A DNA stretch of 64,000 nt, from the NCBI RefSeq assembly GCF_025060755.1, contig NZ_JANYUY010000002.1, positions 124,001 to 188,000 on the forward strand, in the 5' to 3' direction. The stretch's first letter is position 1. Each line of letters begins with the position of its first letter. Both the position numbers and the translations under genes were made by a program. The notes beneath the pieces were generated by a model. The model was given only the letters and a program-made list of their open reading frames with translations, did not search any database and was not told the origin of the DNA. Shown piece by piece: positions 54,455 through 63,176 of this stretch. The stretch is from Paenibacillus doosanensis (GTDB lineage: Bacteria > Bacillota > Bacilli > Paenibacillales > NBRC-103111).

Positions 54455-55387
54455 ATGGAACAAACGCGTATCGGCAAGACGGATTTGTATGTGAATCGTA
54501 TCGGGCTTGGAGCCAATGCTGTCGGCGGGCATAATCTGTTTCCCAATCTGAGCGACGAGACCGGAAAAGACGTCGTCCGGACGGCGCTGGCGCATGGCAT
54601 TAATTTCATCGACACCGCGTTCATTTACGGCCCGGAACGCTCCGAGGAGCTGATCGGGGAAGTGCTGAAGGAAACGGGCCGCCGCAGCGGCACCGTCATC
54701 GCGACGAAAGCGGCGCATAAATTCGTCGACGGGCAAACATTGAAGGATAATTCCCCCGCCTTCCTCGTCGAGTCGGTTCATGCCAGCTTGAAGCGGCTGC
54801 AAACCGATTACATCGATTTATTTTACATACACTTTCCGGATGAGAGCACTCCTAAGGATGAAGCGGTGGGAGCGCTGCATAAGCTGAAGGCCGAAGGGCT
54901 CATCCGCGCAATCGGCGTCTCCAACTTTTCCATCGACCAATTGAAGGAAGCCAACAAGGACGGATACGTCGATGTGCTGCAATCCGAATATAACTTGCTG
55001 CGCCGCGGCGTCGAGGAGGCGATCCTCCCTTATACGGAGGAGCAGAACATCTCTTTCGTGCCTTACTTCCCGCTGGCTTCCGGGCTTTTGGGCGGCGCCT
55101 ACACCAAAGATTCGACCTTTCAGGACGGCCGGGCCAAAAATCCGCTGTTCCAGGGCGAAGCGTTCCTGCGCAATCTCGGCAAGGTAGAGCAGGTCCGCGA
55201 GATCGCCGCCGCTAAGCAGGCGGAGGTCGCCCACGTCGTTCTGGCCTGGTACTTGACCCGCCCTTCCATCGACGCCCTCATTCCCGGAGCGAAGCGCCCC
55301 GAACAGGTGATCAACAACTTAAAAGCGCTGGAAGTTAAGCTGACGCCGGAGGAAATCGGAGCGATCGACCGGATTTTCCAAGCGTAA
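54455..55387 (+). CDS. Aldo/keto reductase (YhdN/IolS-like)
   Basis: A 310-residue AKR-family enzyme. The tetrad is seen in [20 protein letters not shown] (Asp, Tyr), [10 protein letters not shown] (Lys) and [18 protein letters not shown] (His). Later patterns, [20 protein letters not shown] and [20 protein letters not shown], fit the YhdN/IolS-like group. The ATG follows TTAAGGAGATGACTCATTC. It is monocistronic with its own terminator at 55447, just after the intron remnant and terminator. The substrate is not known. Confidence 0.93.
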   Translation: MEQTRIGKTDLYVNRIGLGANAVGGHNLFPNLSDETGKDVVRTALAHGINFIDTAFIYGPERSEELIGEVLKETGRRSGTVIATKAAHKFVDGQTLKDNSPAFLVESVHASLKRLQTDYIDLFYIHFPDESTPKDEAVGALHKLKAEGLIRAIGVSNFSIDQLKEANKDGYVDVLQSEYNLLRRGVEEAILPYTEEQNISFVPYFPLASGLLGGAYTKDSTFQDGRAKNPLFQGEAFLRNLGKVEQVREIAAAKQAEVAHVVLAWYLTRPSIDALIPGAKRPEQVINNLKALEVKLTPEEIGAIDRIFQA

Positions 55388-55446
55388 CGGCGGTTTGCCG
55401 GGGAGCGGCCGGTTCCGGTTGGTCATCTGCATCTACAAGCAAAGAA

Positions 55447-55481
55447 AACAAGCATCGGCTGTCGAAGCCGATGCTTGTTTG
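55447..55481 (+). terminator. Terminator of second aldo/keto reductase gene
   Basis: The stem ACAAGCATCGGC / GCCGATGCTTGT is followed by TT. The start of the hairpin, AAACA, also provides a short U-tract on the minus strand for the convergent gene at 55525. Confidence 0.82.
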
Positions 55482-55524
55482 GGGTACGGACGGGCCGCCG
55501 CCCCGGGACCGCTCCCCCGACGGT

Positions 55525-56124
55525 TTAATCTCCCCGGTCCAGTTCCAGCCGTTCAACAATGTCGCTGGCTTGGGTCCAATACGGCTGAACGGCGTCAGGC
55601 CGCCGAAATTGCTGCACGTCGATCCACAAGACCGGACGCCGGTCATCTTGGTATACGCACAGCAAAGCCGGCTCGCTGAGGCCGCCCATGCATACTTTAA
55701 CGGCAAGCCTGTCGCTTCTGTCTCTAAGCGAATCCACCTTTTTCATTACAAAGCTGTTAAAATACGTTATGCGCTCCCGGTCCTCGGCCAGCGTAAACAC
55801 GTCGCCGCAGCAGGCGCAGGCGAGTTCAACCGCATGAACGGTTCCGCCCGCCTTCCCCGGATTCCGGCAATGTCTGAACTGAAACTCCTCCTGACATAAG
55901 CTGCATTTCAGCACGGCGCGGCATGCTTCGCGAAAAAGCGCTATCCCCTCCGCGATAAACGTATTCCGCACTTCTTCCGTCTCTCCGGCCGTCAGCCTGC
56001 GCATGAATCCGACTTGGCTTCGAAACACTTGGAACATCCGTCCGTTCTTGATCTTCTTCTTCAATATCTCCATATATACCGCGGTCTGCACGCTATCCTG
56101 CCGGTCAGGAGCTCCACCAACCAT
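55525..56124 (-). CDS. Cys-rich protein of unknown function (possible zinc ribbon)
   Basis: A 199-residue protein that I do not recognise. It has LKCSLCQEEFQFRHCRNPGK and LACACCGDVFTLAEDRERIT, so CxxC plus a Cys pair (CACC) and extra Cys and His residues could bind zinc in a central ribbon (about residues 85-125). The N-terminus is helical and basic (EILKKKIKNGRMFQVFRSQV); the C-terminus has SEPALLCVYQDDRRPVLWID. No signal peptide is seen. The ATG at 56124 was chosen because GGGAG lies seven bases upstream; an in-frame ATG further up has none. It is flanked by unrelated genes and its role is open. Confidence 0.75.
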   Translation of the reverse strand: MVGGAPDRQDSVQTAVYMEILKKKIKNGRMFQVFRSQVGFMRRLTAGETEEVRNTFIAEGIALFREACRAVLKCSLCQEEFQFRHCRNPGKAGGTVHAVELACACCGDVFTLAEDRERITYFNSFVMKKVDSLRDRSDRLAVKVCMGGLSEPALLCVYQDDRRPVLWIDVQQFRRPDAVQPYWTQASDIVERLELDRGD

Positions 56125-56283
56125 ACCGTCACTCCCTGTCTCTCTTTCGGTTCCATCCGCTTCCGTCAGCCGTCGTTCTGAACCCAAACTCCAATCCGCT
56201 CTCCGCCCGCAATGAAACTCCATCTATTATATATTCAATCAGATCGGTCTGAACAAAAAATGAACAACCGGAACAAATCGCAA

Positions 56284-56320
56284 TAAAAAAGCAGCCTCCC
56301 CCGCAGGGAAAGCTGCTTGT
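56284..56320 (-). terminator. Terminator of response-regulator gene
   Basis: On the minus strand AAGCAGC..GCTGCTT with a GC-rich loop is followed by TTTTATTG, about 110 bp after the regulator stop. Confidence 0.75.
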
Positions 56321-56432
56321 ACTTTACGGTGATAACTAGAAATGCGGTGAAAAACGAGCGGAAGGGCCATTTGAATCTGGAAAAGCGATAGCGTTCGCCT
56401 CTGAAAGCGACAGCGCCTGCGGAAACGTCTTC

Positions 56433-57569
56433 TTACAGCTGGGCGCTCTGCGACTTCCATTCCGTGTACCACTGCGAAATGCTCTCATTCGGAGCGACGT
56501 CCAGTTCCTCCAGAACAAGGCTTAACAGCCTGTGCTGCTCTTCTACCGCTGCGCGGTCCTTAAACCAGGCATGAAGCTTCATTAGCGCCAAATAACTGCC
56601 TTCATAGTAAGGATACTGCTGCTGCATTCGCAAAAAAACTGCAATAGCCTCGCTCGGCCGCTCATGCTGAACGTAATAGTCGCCGAGCCGCTGGGCGTGC
56701 TGCAGCCAGAGCATTCGGAGACGCTGCCGTTCGTTTTCGGCCCACAAGTAGTCGTTATCGGCCATATAATCTCCCGCATACAGATCCATCACCCGCTGAT
56801 GCTCATAAACATTAGCCGCAGACAGCGGCTCCAGCCGCCGCAGCTCCTGCTCCCATTCGTCGGCATCGATACGCACCCTGCTCGCATCCAGAACATAGCT
56901 TTCCTTGATGCTCAAGCTTCGTATCTCGATATTTACGCCCATCCGCTTCAAATCCTGCCGAACCTGATAGATCGTTGTATACAGATGCGTCGTCGCCTTG
57001 GGAATATCGAAATCGGGCCACAGCAAGTCGAGCAGCGCCCCTTTGCGGACGAGCTGGCCGCGATGGTGCAGCAGGTAAGCGAACAGCTCCTGCGCTTTGG
57101 AGGTGCGCCATTTGACCGTCTCCGGACCGAGTCCCGGCAGCTCGATTTGCATCGTCTGCAAGCACCGGATCAGCGCGACGCGGCTGGCCGGCGGCGCTTT
57201 GGGGTGATCTCCCGCGTGCTGGAGCAGCCTCTGCACCGTTCTTGTCAGACGCTCCCGCCGCACGGGCTTCAGCACATAATCGAGGGCATTTAATTCAAAT
57301 GCCTGAACGGCGTAATCGTCATAAGCGGTGACGAATACGATCTCGATGTCAGGACAAATCTCCTGCAGCATCTCCGCCGCCTTGAGACCGTAGATTTCCG
57401 GCATATGAATATCCAAAAATACGACATCCGGCGCATCCGCCTTGGCCGCTTCAATCGCTGCCATAGCATCTTGATAGGCGCCGGTCACTTCTATGCCGTC
57501 GATCTCCTTCAGCATCTTGCGAAGCTGCAGCAAAGCGAGGTTCTCATCGTCAACCAACATGGCTTTCAT
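56433..57569 (-). CDS. Response regulator with SARP-type BTAD output domain
   Basis: A 378-residue regulator. The receiver domain (1-120) has DDENLALLQLRKMLK, the phospho-acceptor Asp in DVVFLDIHMPEIYGLK, and VTAYDDYAVQAFELNALDYV and the Lys in YVLKPVRRERLTRTVQR. A winged HTH of the OmpR/SARP type (about 145-235; WRTSKAQELFAYLLHHRGQL, TTHLYTTIYQVRQDLKRMGV) and a C-terminal BTAD/TPR domain (about 240-375; WAENERQRLRMLWLQHAQRL) follow. The ATG at 57569 was chosen by homology of the receiver start. This combination occurs in Firmicutes and usually pairs with a histidine kinase, but none is adjacent. Confidence 0.9.
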   Translation of the reverse strand: MKAMLVDDENLALLQLRKMLKEIDGIEVTGAYQDAMAAIEAAKADAPDVVFLDIHMPEIYGLKAAEMLQEICPDIEIVFVTAYDDYAVQAFELNALDYVLKPVRRERLTRTVQRLLQHAGDHPKAPPASRVALIRCLQTMQIELPGLGPETVKWRTSKAQELFAYLLHHRGQLVRKGALLDLLWPDFDIPKATTHLYTTIYQVRQDLKRMGVNIEIRSLSIKESYVLDASRVRIDADEWEQELRRLEPLSAANVYEHQRVMDLYAGDYMADNDYLWAENERQRLRMLWLQHAQRLGDYYVQHERPSEAIAVFLRMQQQYPYYEGSYLALMKLHAWFKDRAAVEEQHRLLSLVLEELDVAPNESISQWYTEWKSQSAQL

Positions 57570-57818
57570 CGCTGTATCACCACTCCACGCATAACCGGTT
57601 TTATATTTGTATCGGCAGCCCCGGAGCATCTTGTTAGGTGCTTTTCGGGTTTGTTCAGAAATTGTTTAGGTACTATTACCATAGCGTATAATTCGAGGCA
57701 GGACAAGCATCTGCATACATTTTTACAATAAATGTCCTTCTTCCGTCATAAGCTCTCTTCTTTCTGGAAAAATAAAGTTTGATAACCTGATATCCCCTTT
57801 TCTTTGGCAAACTACTTA

Positions 57819-57847
57819 TTGTCAATCGCAAAGCCAGTTGCTATACT
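57819..57847 (+). promoter_or_regulatory. SigA-type promoter of truncated AraC gene
   Basis: TTGTCA (57819-57824) and TATACT (57842-57847) are separated by 17 bp, followed at once by a Fur box. Confidence 0.8.
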
Positions 57848-57860
57848 ACTAAAACGTGAA

Positions 57861-57875
57861 TGAGAATCATTATCA
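57861..57875 (+). promoter_or_regulatory. Fur box before truncated AraC gene
   Basis: TGAGAATCATTATCA matches the 7-1-7 consensus TGATAATNATTATCA at 13 of 14 fixed positions, lying around the expected transcription start. Confidence 0.88.
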
Positions 57876-57918
57876 CCGATTGGATAAACCCGCTATATTA
57901 TATGGAAGGTGAAGCCGC

Positions 57919-58599
57919 ATGTACGCCCGACAATCCATCGAGCCTCCGCTAACTCATGAGGAGAAGAAGGAAGAATTCATGATCATGCTTAAGGAAATCG
58001 AGCCGGTCAAAGGCGCCGGCGGGTGGGAGATGGAGCCTCGATTTACGGAATCGCAGGTCCTCGTCGCCGTCGCGTCCGGACAAGGCCGGCTGCTCATAGG
58101 CAATCGCTCCTGCCTGCTGCGCCAGGATCGCGTGTATGCGGTTCCTCCGGGAGAAACTTACGGGGCCTCGGCGGACCCGGCCGAAGGGCTCGGGCTGTTC
58201 CTGCTGCGCTTCGACGTCTATCGGCCCGATCCCGCGAGCGGTGAGGTTTTGCGGGTAGAGCCGGGCGATTCGCTGCTGCTGGGCAGAGGAGAAATTCCTT
58301 TCTCATCGGCGGCGGGCTCCGCTGCGCTGTGCCAAACGATTCATTCGCTCTGGCAAAGCGCGGATCGGCTGGAACGGTTCCGGGCGCAAATGCTGTTCCA
58401 GGAATTGCTGTATACGACGATGAAAGCGAGCGGCCGAACGGAAGAGGATTCGCTGTCGGCCCTCGAACGGGCCAGGGACTATATGAAAACCCACTACCAG
58501 CACAATCTTTCCATCGAACAACTGACACGTCTAGCCGATATAAGCCCTAAGTATTTTGTCGATCTGTTTAAAAAATTGATGAAACGCTCTTTCTGTTAA
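57919..58599 (+). CDS. AraC-family regulator, C-terminally truncated (decaying, iron region)
   Basis: A 226-residue frame with an N-terminal AraC cupin-like sensor (GQGRLLIGNRSCLLRQDRVY, AVPPGETYGASADPAEGLGL). The HTH begins DYMKTHYQHNLSIEQLTRLA, DISPKYFVDLFKKLM, and then stops after KRSFC. A normal AraC HTH pair needs about 50 more residues, and a Btr-like protein would add a binding domain of 250. The following 110 bp contain no continuation in any frame. Ribosome site AAGGTGAAG and a Fur-controlled promoter are intact. The gene is probably a deletion product that cannot bind DNA normally, next to a siderophore-binding gene it would once have controlled. Confidence 0.78.
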   Translation: MYARQSIEPPLTHEEKKEEFMIMLKEIEPVKGAGGWEMEPRFTESQVLVAVASGQGRLLIGNRSCLLRQDRVYAVPPGETYGASADPAEGLGLFLLRFDVYRPDPASGEVLRVEPGDSLLLGRGEIPFSSAAGSAALCQTIHSLWQSADRLERFRAQMLFQELLYTTMKASGRTEEDSLSALERARDYMKTHYQHNLSIEQLTRLADISPKYFVDLFKKLMKRSFC

Positions 58600-58658
58600 C
58601 CGGAAATCGTCCATCCTAAATCAGGATTTCGTATATGGTGGCGGACTAAGCGTTCCTC

Positions 58659-58664
58659 TATAAT
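58659..58664 (+). promoter_or_regulatory. -10 element of second siderophore-binding lipoprotein gene
   Basis: A perfect TATAAT lies seven bp upstream of a Fur box. The -35 region is poor. Confidence 0.55.
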
Positions 58665-58670
58665 GAACGT

Positions 58671-58685
58671 TGAGAATGATTATCA
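58671..58685 (+). promoter_or_regulatory. Fur box before second siderophore-binding lipoprotein gene
   Basis: TGAGAATGATTATCA matches the 7-1-7 Fur consensus at 13 of 14 fixed positions, at the expected transcription start. Confidence 0.88.
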
Positions 58686-58711
58686 ATAGCATAAGGGGAG
58701 AACATACGAAA

Positions 58712-59701
58712 ATGAGAAAAGGACTACGAACGTTCTGCATCGCCGCACTCGTGCTGGCGTTAACCGCATGCGGCAAGAGCCCTGCGCCTGCGGCTGGAGA
58801 TTCCGGAGCGGGCCAGCAGACGCAAGGAAGCGCAGCGCAGGAGAAGACAGCTTCGCCAAGCAAGCAATCGATCAGTTACTTGGGCACATCCTACACGGTC
58901 AATGCGCCTAGCGGCTCCATCGTCATCACAGGCGCGCTGGAGGCTATGGAAGACGCGCTCGTGCTGGGAGTGCAGCCGACGGGAGCCATTACTACCGGCG
59001 GCAAGTTCCCGGATATGTTCAAGCCGATTACGGGCTCGACGCAATCGATCGGCGAAAAAATGCAGCCGAATATGGAGACGATTCTTAAGCTGAAGCCCGA
59101 CGTCATCCTCAGCTCGACCAAATTCCCTGCCGACGTAGGAGAGAAATTGTCCAAGATCGCTACGACGATCCCCGTCTCCCATATTGCGACAAACTGGGAA
59201 GAAAATTTGCGCCTGCTGGGCAAGTTAACCGGCAAGGAAGCAAAAGCCGAAGAGGTGCTGAAGCAGTATAAAGAGGACGTTGCGGCGGCCAAGGCTAAGC
59301 TGGGCGACAAATGGAAGGATAAAAAGGTCGTCACGGTGCGAGTTCGCAGCAACTCCCTCAATATTTATCCTGCGGATGTATTCTTTAATCCGACGCTGTA
59401 CAGCGAGCTGGGATTTGCCGTTCCGGACGAAATTAAAGCGGCCAAAGCGCAGCAGACGATCTCGATGGAGCAATTCAGCGCGATGAATCCCGACGCAATC
59501 TTCGTGCAGTTCTCTGAAGACGAGAACAAAGACAAGCCTAAAGTGCTCGAAGAGATTCAGAACAACCCGCTCTGGAAAAGCACGAATGCAGCCAAAAACA
59601 ACAAGGTATTCGTCAATGTCGTCGACCCTCTGGCGCAAGGCGGCGCTTCCTGGAGTAAATTCCAGTTCCTGAAGGCAGCCGTAGACAAACTGTCCAACTG
59701 A
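58712..59701 (+). CDS. Iron-siderophore ABC transporter substrate-binding lipoprotein
   Basis: A 329-residue class III binding protein (YfiY/FeuA-like). The lipobox is LVLALTACGK (Cys near residue 20), followed by a Ser/Ala/Gln-rich linker and the patterns IVITGALEAMEDALVLGVQP, LKLKPDVILSSTKFPADVGE, WEENLRLLGKLTGKEAKAEE and NPDAIFVQFSEDENKDKPKV. It captures a ferric siderophore for a permease encoded elsewhere. The start is ATG 58712 with AAGGGGAG upstream at a somewhat long spacing of 11. Iron control is shown by the Fur box at 58671. It differs in sequence from the lipoprotein at 31084. Confidence 0.92.
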   Translation: MRKGLRTFCIAALVLALTACGKSPAPAAGDSGAGQQTQGSAAQEKTASPSKQSISYLGTSYTVNAPSGSIVITGALEAMEDALVLGVQPTGAITTGGKFPDMFKPITGSTQSIGEKMQPNMETILKLKPDVILSSTKFPADVGEKLSKIATTIPVSHIATNWEENLRLLGKLTGKEAKAEEVLKQYKEDVAAAKAKLGDKWKDKKVVTVRVRSNSLNIYPADVFFNPTLYSELGFAVPDEIKAAKAQQTISMEQFSAMNPDAIFVQFSEDENKDKPKVLEEIQNNPLWKSTNAAKNNKVFVNVVDPLAQGGASWSKFQFLKAAVDKLSN

Positions 59702-59787
59702 TGCACTGCGGCTTGCGCCGCCTATAACTGAAAAAAGAAGCAGGCTCACCCGGGGCCGTATGTCTTAAATACGGTTCCGCGCTGCAT

Positions 59788-59812
59788 GGGCTGACTTCGT
59801 CATGCCCTTTTT
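59788..59812 (+). terminator. Terminator of second siderophore-binding lipoprotein gene
   Basis: The stem GGGCTGAC / GTCATGCCC (one bulge) with a TTC loop is followed by TTTTTAT, just upstream of the promoter of the SLH gene. Confidence 0.7.
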
Positions 59813-59816
59813 ATAA

Positions 59817-59831
59817 TGATAATGATTATCT
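59817..59831 (+). promoter_or_regulatory. Fur box overlapping -10 of SLH-protein gene
   Basis: TGATAATGATTATCT matches TGATAATNATTATCA at 13 of 14 fixed positions. A TATAAT lies at 59812-59817, so Fur binding would occlude the -10 region. Confidence 0.88.
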
Positions 59832-59882
59832 CTATCAATTATATACACGCATACATCGACGATGATTCAGGAGGAATGTTTC

Positions 59883-62800
59883 ATGCGAATACGAACGCAT
59901 CACTTATCTGCAGCTGTACTCAGCCTCACTATGACGGCTATGCTCGCCGCCCCTACTCTCGGATGGGCCGACTCTGCCCGCTCTGTCGAACGGCCGGACG
60001 CGGCGAAAGCATTCGAGACGCTAAAGCAAAAAGGGGTGCTTGAAGGCTACGAAGACGGCTCCGCAGGACTCGACCGTCCTATGACGCGGGCCGAATTTGC
60101 CGCCGTGCTTGTCCGCCTCTTAAAGCTGCAGCCGAAAACCGGCACCCCGTCCTATACGGATACCGGAGGTCATTGGGCTCAACAGCAGGGATACATCGAA
60201 GCGGTCACGGCCGCCAAAATGATGGAAGGCACGAGCGACCGGACGTTCGATCCCGAAGGCAAGGTAACCCTGGAGCAGCTCGCAGCCACCCTGGTTCGCG
60301 GTCTCGGCTTGATGCCTGCGGCCGAAGCGGACGCCTCCGCCGTAGGCCCAACTTCCGAGTGGGCGGCGGGCTATGTCGCCACAGCCTTGCAAGAGAAGCT
60401 GCTCGGCCCCTATCCTGACTATACCGGGGTGGCAACACGGGAAGCGCTCACCTTGTCGCTTGCCGCCGCGGACGATAAGCTCGCCGCCCTCGCAGCCGCG
60501 AACTCGGGTCCGCTGTCGATTACAGAATTTAAGGCTACCGGAGCCAAAAAGCTGCATGTGCAATGGACTCGGCCCGCAGAGCCGGATAAGATTTCCTTCG
60601 TGGTGAAGCGTTCCGGAACGCCGGTAGAAGGAAAAGCGACGGTTCAAGACAACGGACAAGGCGCGGACATCGTATTCAATGCGCCGCTCCCGGCCGGAAA
60701 TTATTCCGTCGAGCTGAAGGGACTTGACCCGGCGGACGCAGGCAAGACGACAGCCGAAGCTGCCGTTGAACAGGAGAAGCTCGTCTCCATCGATTTTGCG
60801 ACGGCGGGCGATACGCTGCCGCGTGCACGCAATGCGTATGTGGCGTTTCGCGCCCTGAACCAATACGGGGAAGCCGCTTCCTTCTCTTCCGGCCAATTCG
60901 AGATTAACACGGGGCGGACTTCTTATACCGCCGTGCCCGGCGAACAGGCGATCAAGCTCGATCTGACGGATCAAGAAACCAACGACCGCGTTGCCGTCAG
61001 CATTCTTCACTCCGGCACCGGCTTGTCCGCCCAAAAAACGTTCACGGTCGGAGACCTCCCTCTCGTCACCCGCATTGAAGCGGGCGAAATACGGTTCCCG
61101 GGCTCCGTCCAGAAGCTGATCTCAGGTTCGTCGGCTTATTTGCAAATCCGCGCTTTCGACCAGTACGGCATACCGGTCATGGCCGTCGACGAAACCGATA
61201 AGGACGGCAAAGCCTACGGGCTGAACACCCCGAGCGGGGTCCATGTGACCGCCAAAGACAGCTCCATCCTGACGATCGAAGACAACCCTTGGTTTGACGA
61301 AGACGGAGACGGCTTTCCCGAGCTGAAGATCGGCGGCGGCATCGACGCGGACCAAGCCAGAGAATCGGAAATTACGCTCTATGCTCTCGGCTCCAGCCAG
61401 TCGGTGACGAAGAAGCTGGCCTTATCCGTCGTCAAATCGCCTTTCTCGGTGCAATTCGCCGATTTCAGCAAGACAGTCGCCGTCGGCGATAAGAACGTCG
61501 TGCTTCCTCTCATCGTGAAGGACGATCAAGGCGCAGCGTTAACCTCCAACGAGATCGCTCTGGGAGCCGATCAGCTGGACGTGTACGATACGTTCGGCAG
61601 CGGCGCGGACGTGCGGCTCGACTCGCAAGGCAAGCTCATCATCAGCGGCTTGAAGGAGGGCAGCGGAACCGTGACGGTTCGGCTGCAAGGCACGGATAAG
61701 CAAGCTACTCTGAACTTAAACGTGCAAAAGGAACGTTATCCCGCCCAGTTCATGCTGAAGACCGACCTGGCGCCCATCTACGTGCAGGATGCCGAGGAAA
61801 GCCTCGTCGTCCTGATCAAGGATCAGTACGGCGACTTGATTCGCGACGCCAGCAACGAGTATATCGCCGCCCTCGCGGACGATACCGATGCGACCAAGGT
61901 GCGCAAGGATGCCGAGTACAAGCTTCACGCCAGCTTTACGAATACCGGCAAGCCTGCAGATAACGGCGCCTTTTATCCGACGGCCGGGCCGCTGAAAACC
62001 GCGCTGGACGCCCTTCGCAAAAGCAACCCGTCCCCGGACGGCGAACGGGAGCGCGAGCTGATCGACGAGACGTTCCAGCAGCCGGAAGCCGGCAATACGT
62101 ACGGCCTCAACATCGGCAATATTTACAACAGCAAACTGACCTTCAGAGCCGACGCCAACAAAACGGGCACGTACCAGCTTACGCTGACGCTCGTCAAAGT
62201 CGAGAACGACAAGGGCTCTTCCAAGGTCGAGGAATTGGCCCGCCTCACCCGGACCGTCGAAGTCATCGACGGCACCCAATCCGATATCGCGTATGACGTC
62301 AAACTGGATACGGCCGTCAACAATACGCTGTTTGCAGCGGTTGACGCTTACCGCGAAAAACGGATCGACGACGCTACCGTGACCGTCAGCGCTTATGGCG
62401 TAGCCCAGGACCGGATCAAGCTGGCCAAGGAAGTCGTGCTTTCCGCCAAAAAAGGCGGACAAGCCGTACAGCTTCCTTCCTATTGGCTGAACAGCGCGGC
62501 AGGAGCCATCACGTCCTCCAATCCGTCGGTAGCTAGTGCCGTCTATGTCAATTCGGGAACGCCGGCCGTGCCGAATTACAAATATTTCGTAATCGGCGAT
62601 AAAGAAGGCTCGGCGACAATCACCACCATCTTCCGTACCGCCGGCGGCTCCAAGACGGCCCGCCTGGATATGAAGACGAGCGAGCAGCCGCTGGACATCG
62701 CCAAAACGTCGGTGCCGAAAGCCTATGCCGAAACTAGCTACGCCAAGCTGACCGGCAAGAAAATATGGGATTACTCGCTCATGGGCGAAGTTTCCGTCAT

Positions 62801-63038
62801 CGACCAATACGGCTCGGCCTATAAGAATGACGCTATGGCGACGCATGTGAAAGCGTTGAACCTTATGTTCTACGTAAAAGACATCGTGTATAAAACGGCC
62901 GACGGCAACGATACCGTCAGCGTCGATCCGAATACAGGCGTTCTTGCTTATACCGGAGACGGCGACATGGCGGGCTTCACCGTCGTCATTGAAGCGCCGA
63001 ACGGCAAACAGCTGCAAACGATCGTCCATCTCAAATAA
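59883..63038 (+). CDS. Iron-regulated SLH-domain surface protein
   Basis: A 1051-residue exported protein. The signal peptide ends near residue 30 (AVLSLTMTAMLAAPTLGWAD). Three S-layer homology domains cover about 35-200: AAKAFETLKQKGVLEGYEDG with MTRAEFAAVLVRLLKL, then YIEAVTAAKMMEGTSDRTFD with VTLEQLAATLVRGLGL, and a weak third. They bind pyruvylated cell-wall polymer and hold the protein at the surface. The remaining 800 residues are beta-rich Ig-like segments with recurring FDQYG, DQYGDLIRD and DQYGSAYKND phrases, common in S-layer proteins. The ATG at 59883 follows AGGAGGAATGTTTC. The Fur box at 59817 is unusual for an S-layer-type protein and suggests a role in iron acquisition or iron-limitation response. 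Confidence 0.9.
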   Translation: MRIRTHHLSAAVLSLTMTAMLAAPTLGWADSARSVERPDAAKAFETLKQKGVLEGYEDGSAGLDRPMTRAEFAAVLVRLLKLQPKTGTPSYTDTGGHWAQQQGYIEAVTAAKMMEGTSDRTFDPEGKVTLEQLAATLVRGLGLMPAAEADASAVGPTSEWAAGYVATALQEKLLGPYPDYTGVATREALTLSLAAADDKLAALAAANSGPLSITEFKATGAKKLHVQWTRPAEPDKISFVVKRSGTPVEGKATVQDNGQGADIVFNAPLPAGNYSVELKGLDPADAGKTTAEAAVEQEKLVSIDFATAGDTLPRARNAYVAFRALNQYGEAASFSSGQFEINTGRTSYTAVPGEQAIKLDLTDQETNDRVAVSILHSGTGLSAQKTFTVGDLPLVTRIEAGEIRFPGSVQKLISGSSAYLQIRAFDQYGIPVMAVDETDKDGKAYGLNTPSGVHVTAKDSSILTIEDNPWFDEDGDGFPELKIGGGIDADQARESEITLYALGSSQSVTKKLALSVVKSPFSVQFADFSKTVAVGDKNVVLPLIVKDDQGAALTSNEIALGADQLDVYDTFGSGADVRLDSQGKLIISGLKEGSGTVTVRLQGTDKQATLNLNVQKERYPAQFMLKTDLAPIYVQDAEESLVVLIKDQYGDLIRDASNEYIAALADDTDATKVRKDAEYKLHASFTNTGKPADNGAFYPTAGPLKTALDALRKSNPSPDGERERELIDETFQQPEAGNTYGLNIGNIYNSKLTFRADANKTGTYQLTLTLVKVENDKGSSKVEELARLTRTVEVIDGTQSDIAYDVKLDTAVNNTLFAAVDAYREKRIDDATVTVSAYGVAQDRIKLAKEVVLSAKKGGQAVQLPSYWLNSAAGAITSSNPSVASAVYVNSGTPAVPNYKYFVIGDKEGSATITTIFRTAGGSKTARLDMKTSEQPLDIAKTSVPKAYAETSYAKLTGKKIWDYSLMGEVSVIDQYGSAYKNDAMATHVKALNLMFYVKDIVYKTADGNDTVSVDPNTGVLAYTGDGDMAGFTVVIEAPNGKQLQTIVHLK

Positions 63039-63057
63039 ACCGGAGGAAACGGCAAGA

Positions 63058-63108
63058 AAAGAAGCCTTTCCGGCTCCGCTCCCGCTGCGGCGCCGAAAGG
63101 CTTCTTTG
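63058..63108. terminator. Bidirectional terminator after SLH gene
   Basis: The stem AAGAAGCCTTTCCGGC / GCCGAAAGGCTTCTT ends in TTG on the plus side and AAAAG (U-tract on minus) before it. It separates the SLH gene from the convergent alcohol dehydrogenase. Confidence 0.85.
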
Positions 63109-63176
63109 ATTTGATCCATTAGGACGTTGGTTTAAATCCGATAGATCGTCGTCGTACCAGCCCCCGCCGGTTATGC

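Larger units (their letters stand above)
57570..57918. other. Divergent region between response regulator and Fur-controlled AraC gene
   Basis: The 349-bp AT-rich region holds a strong SigA-type promoter and a Fur box toward the AraC gene (57819-57875). On the response-regulator side no clear promoter was found. Confidence 0.5.

Noticed and set aside
61716-63119. A 467-codon minus-strand frame
   Set aside because: It is antisense to the SLH-protein gene and shows no family features.
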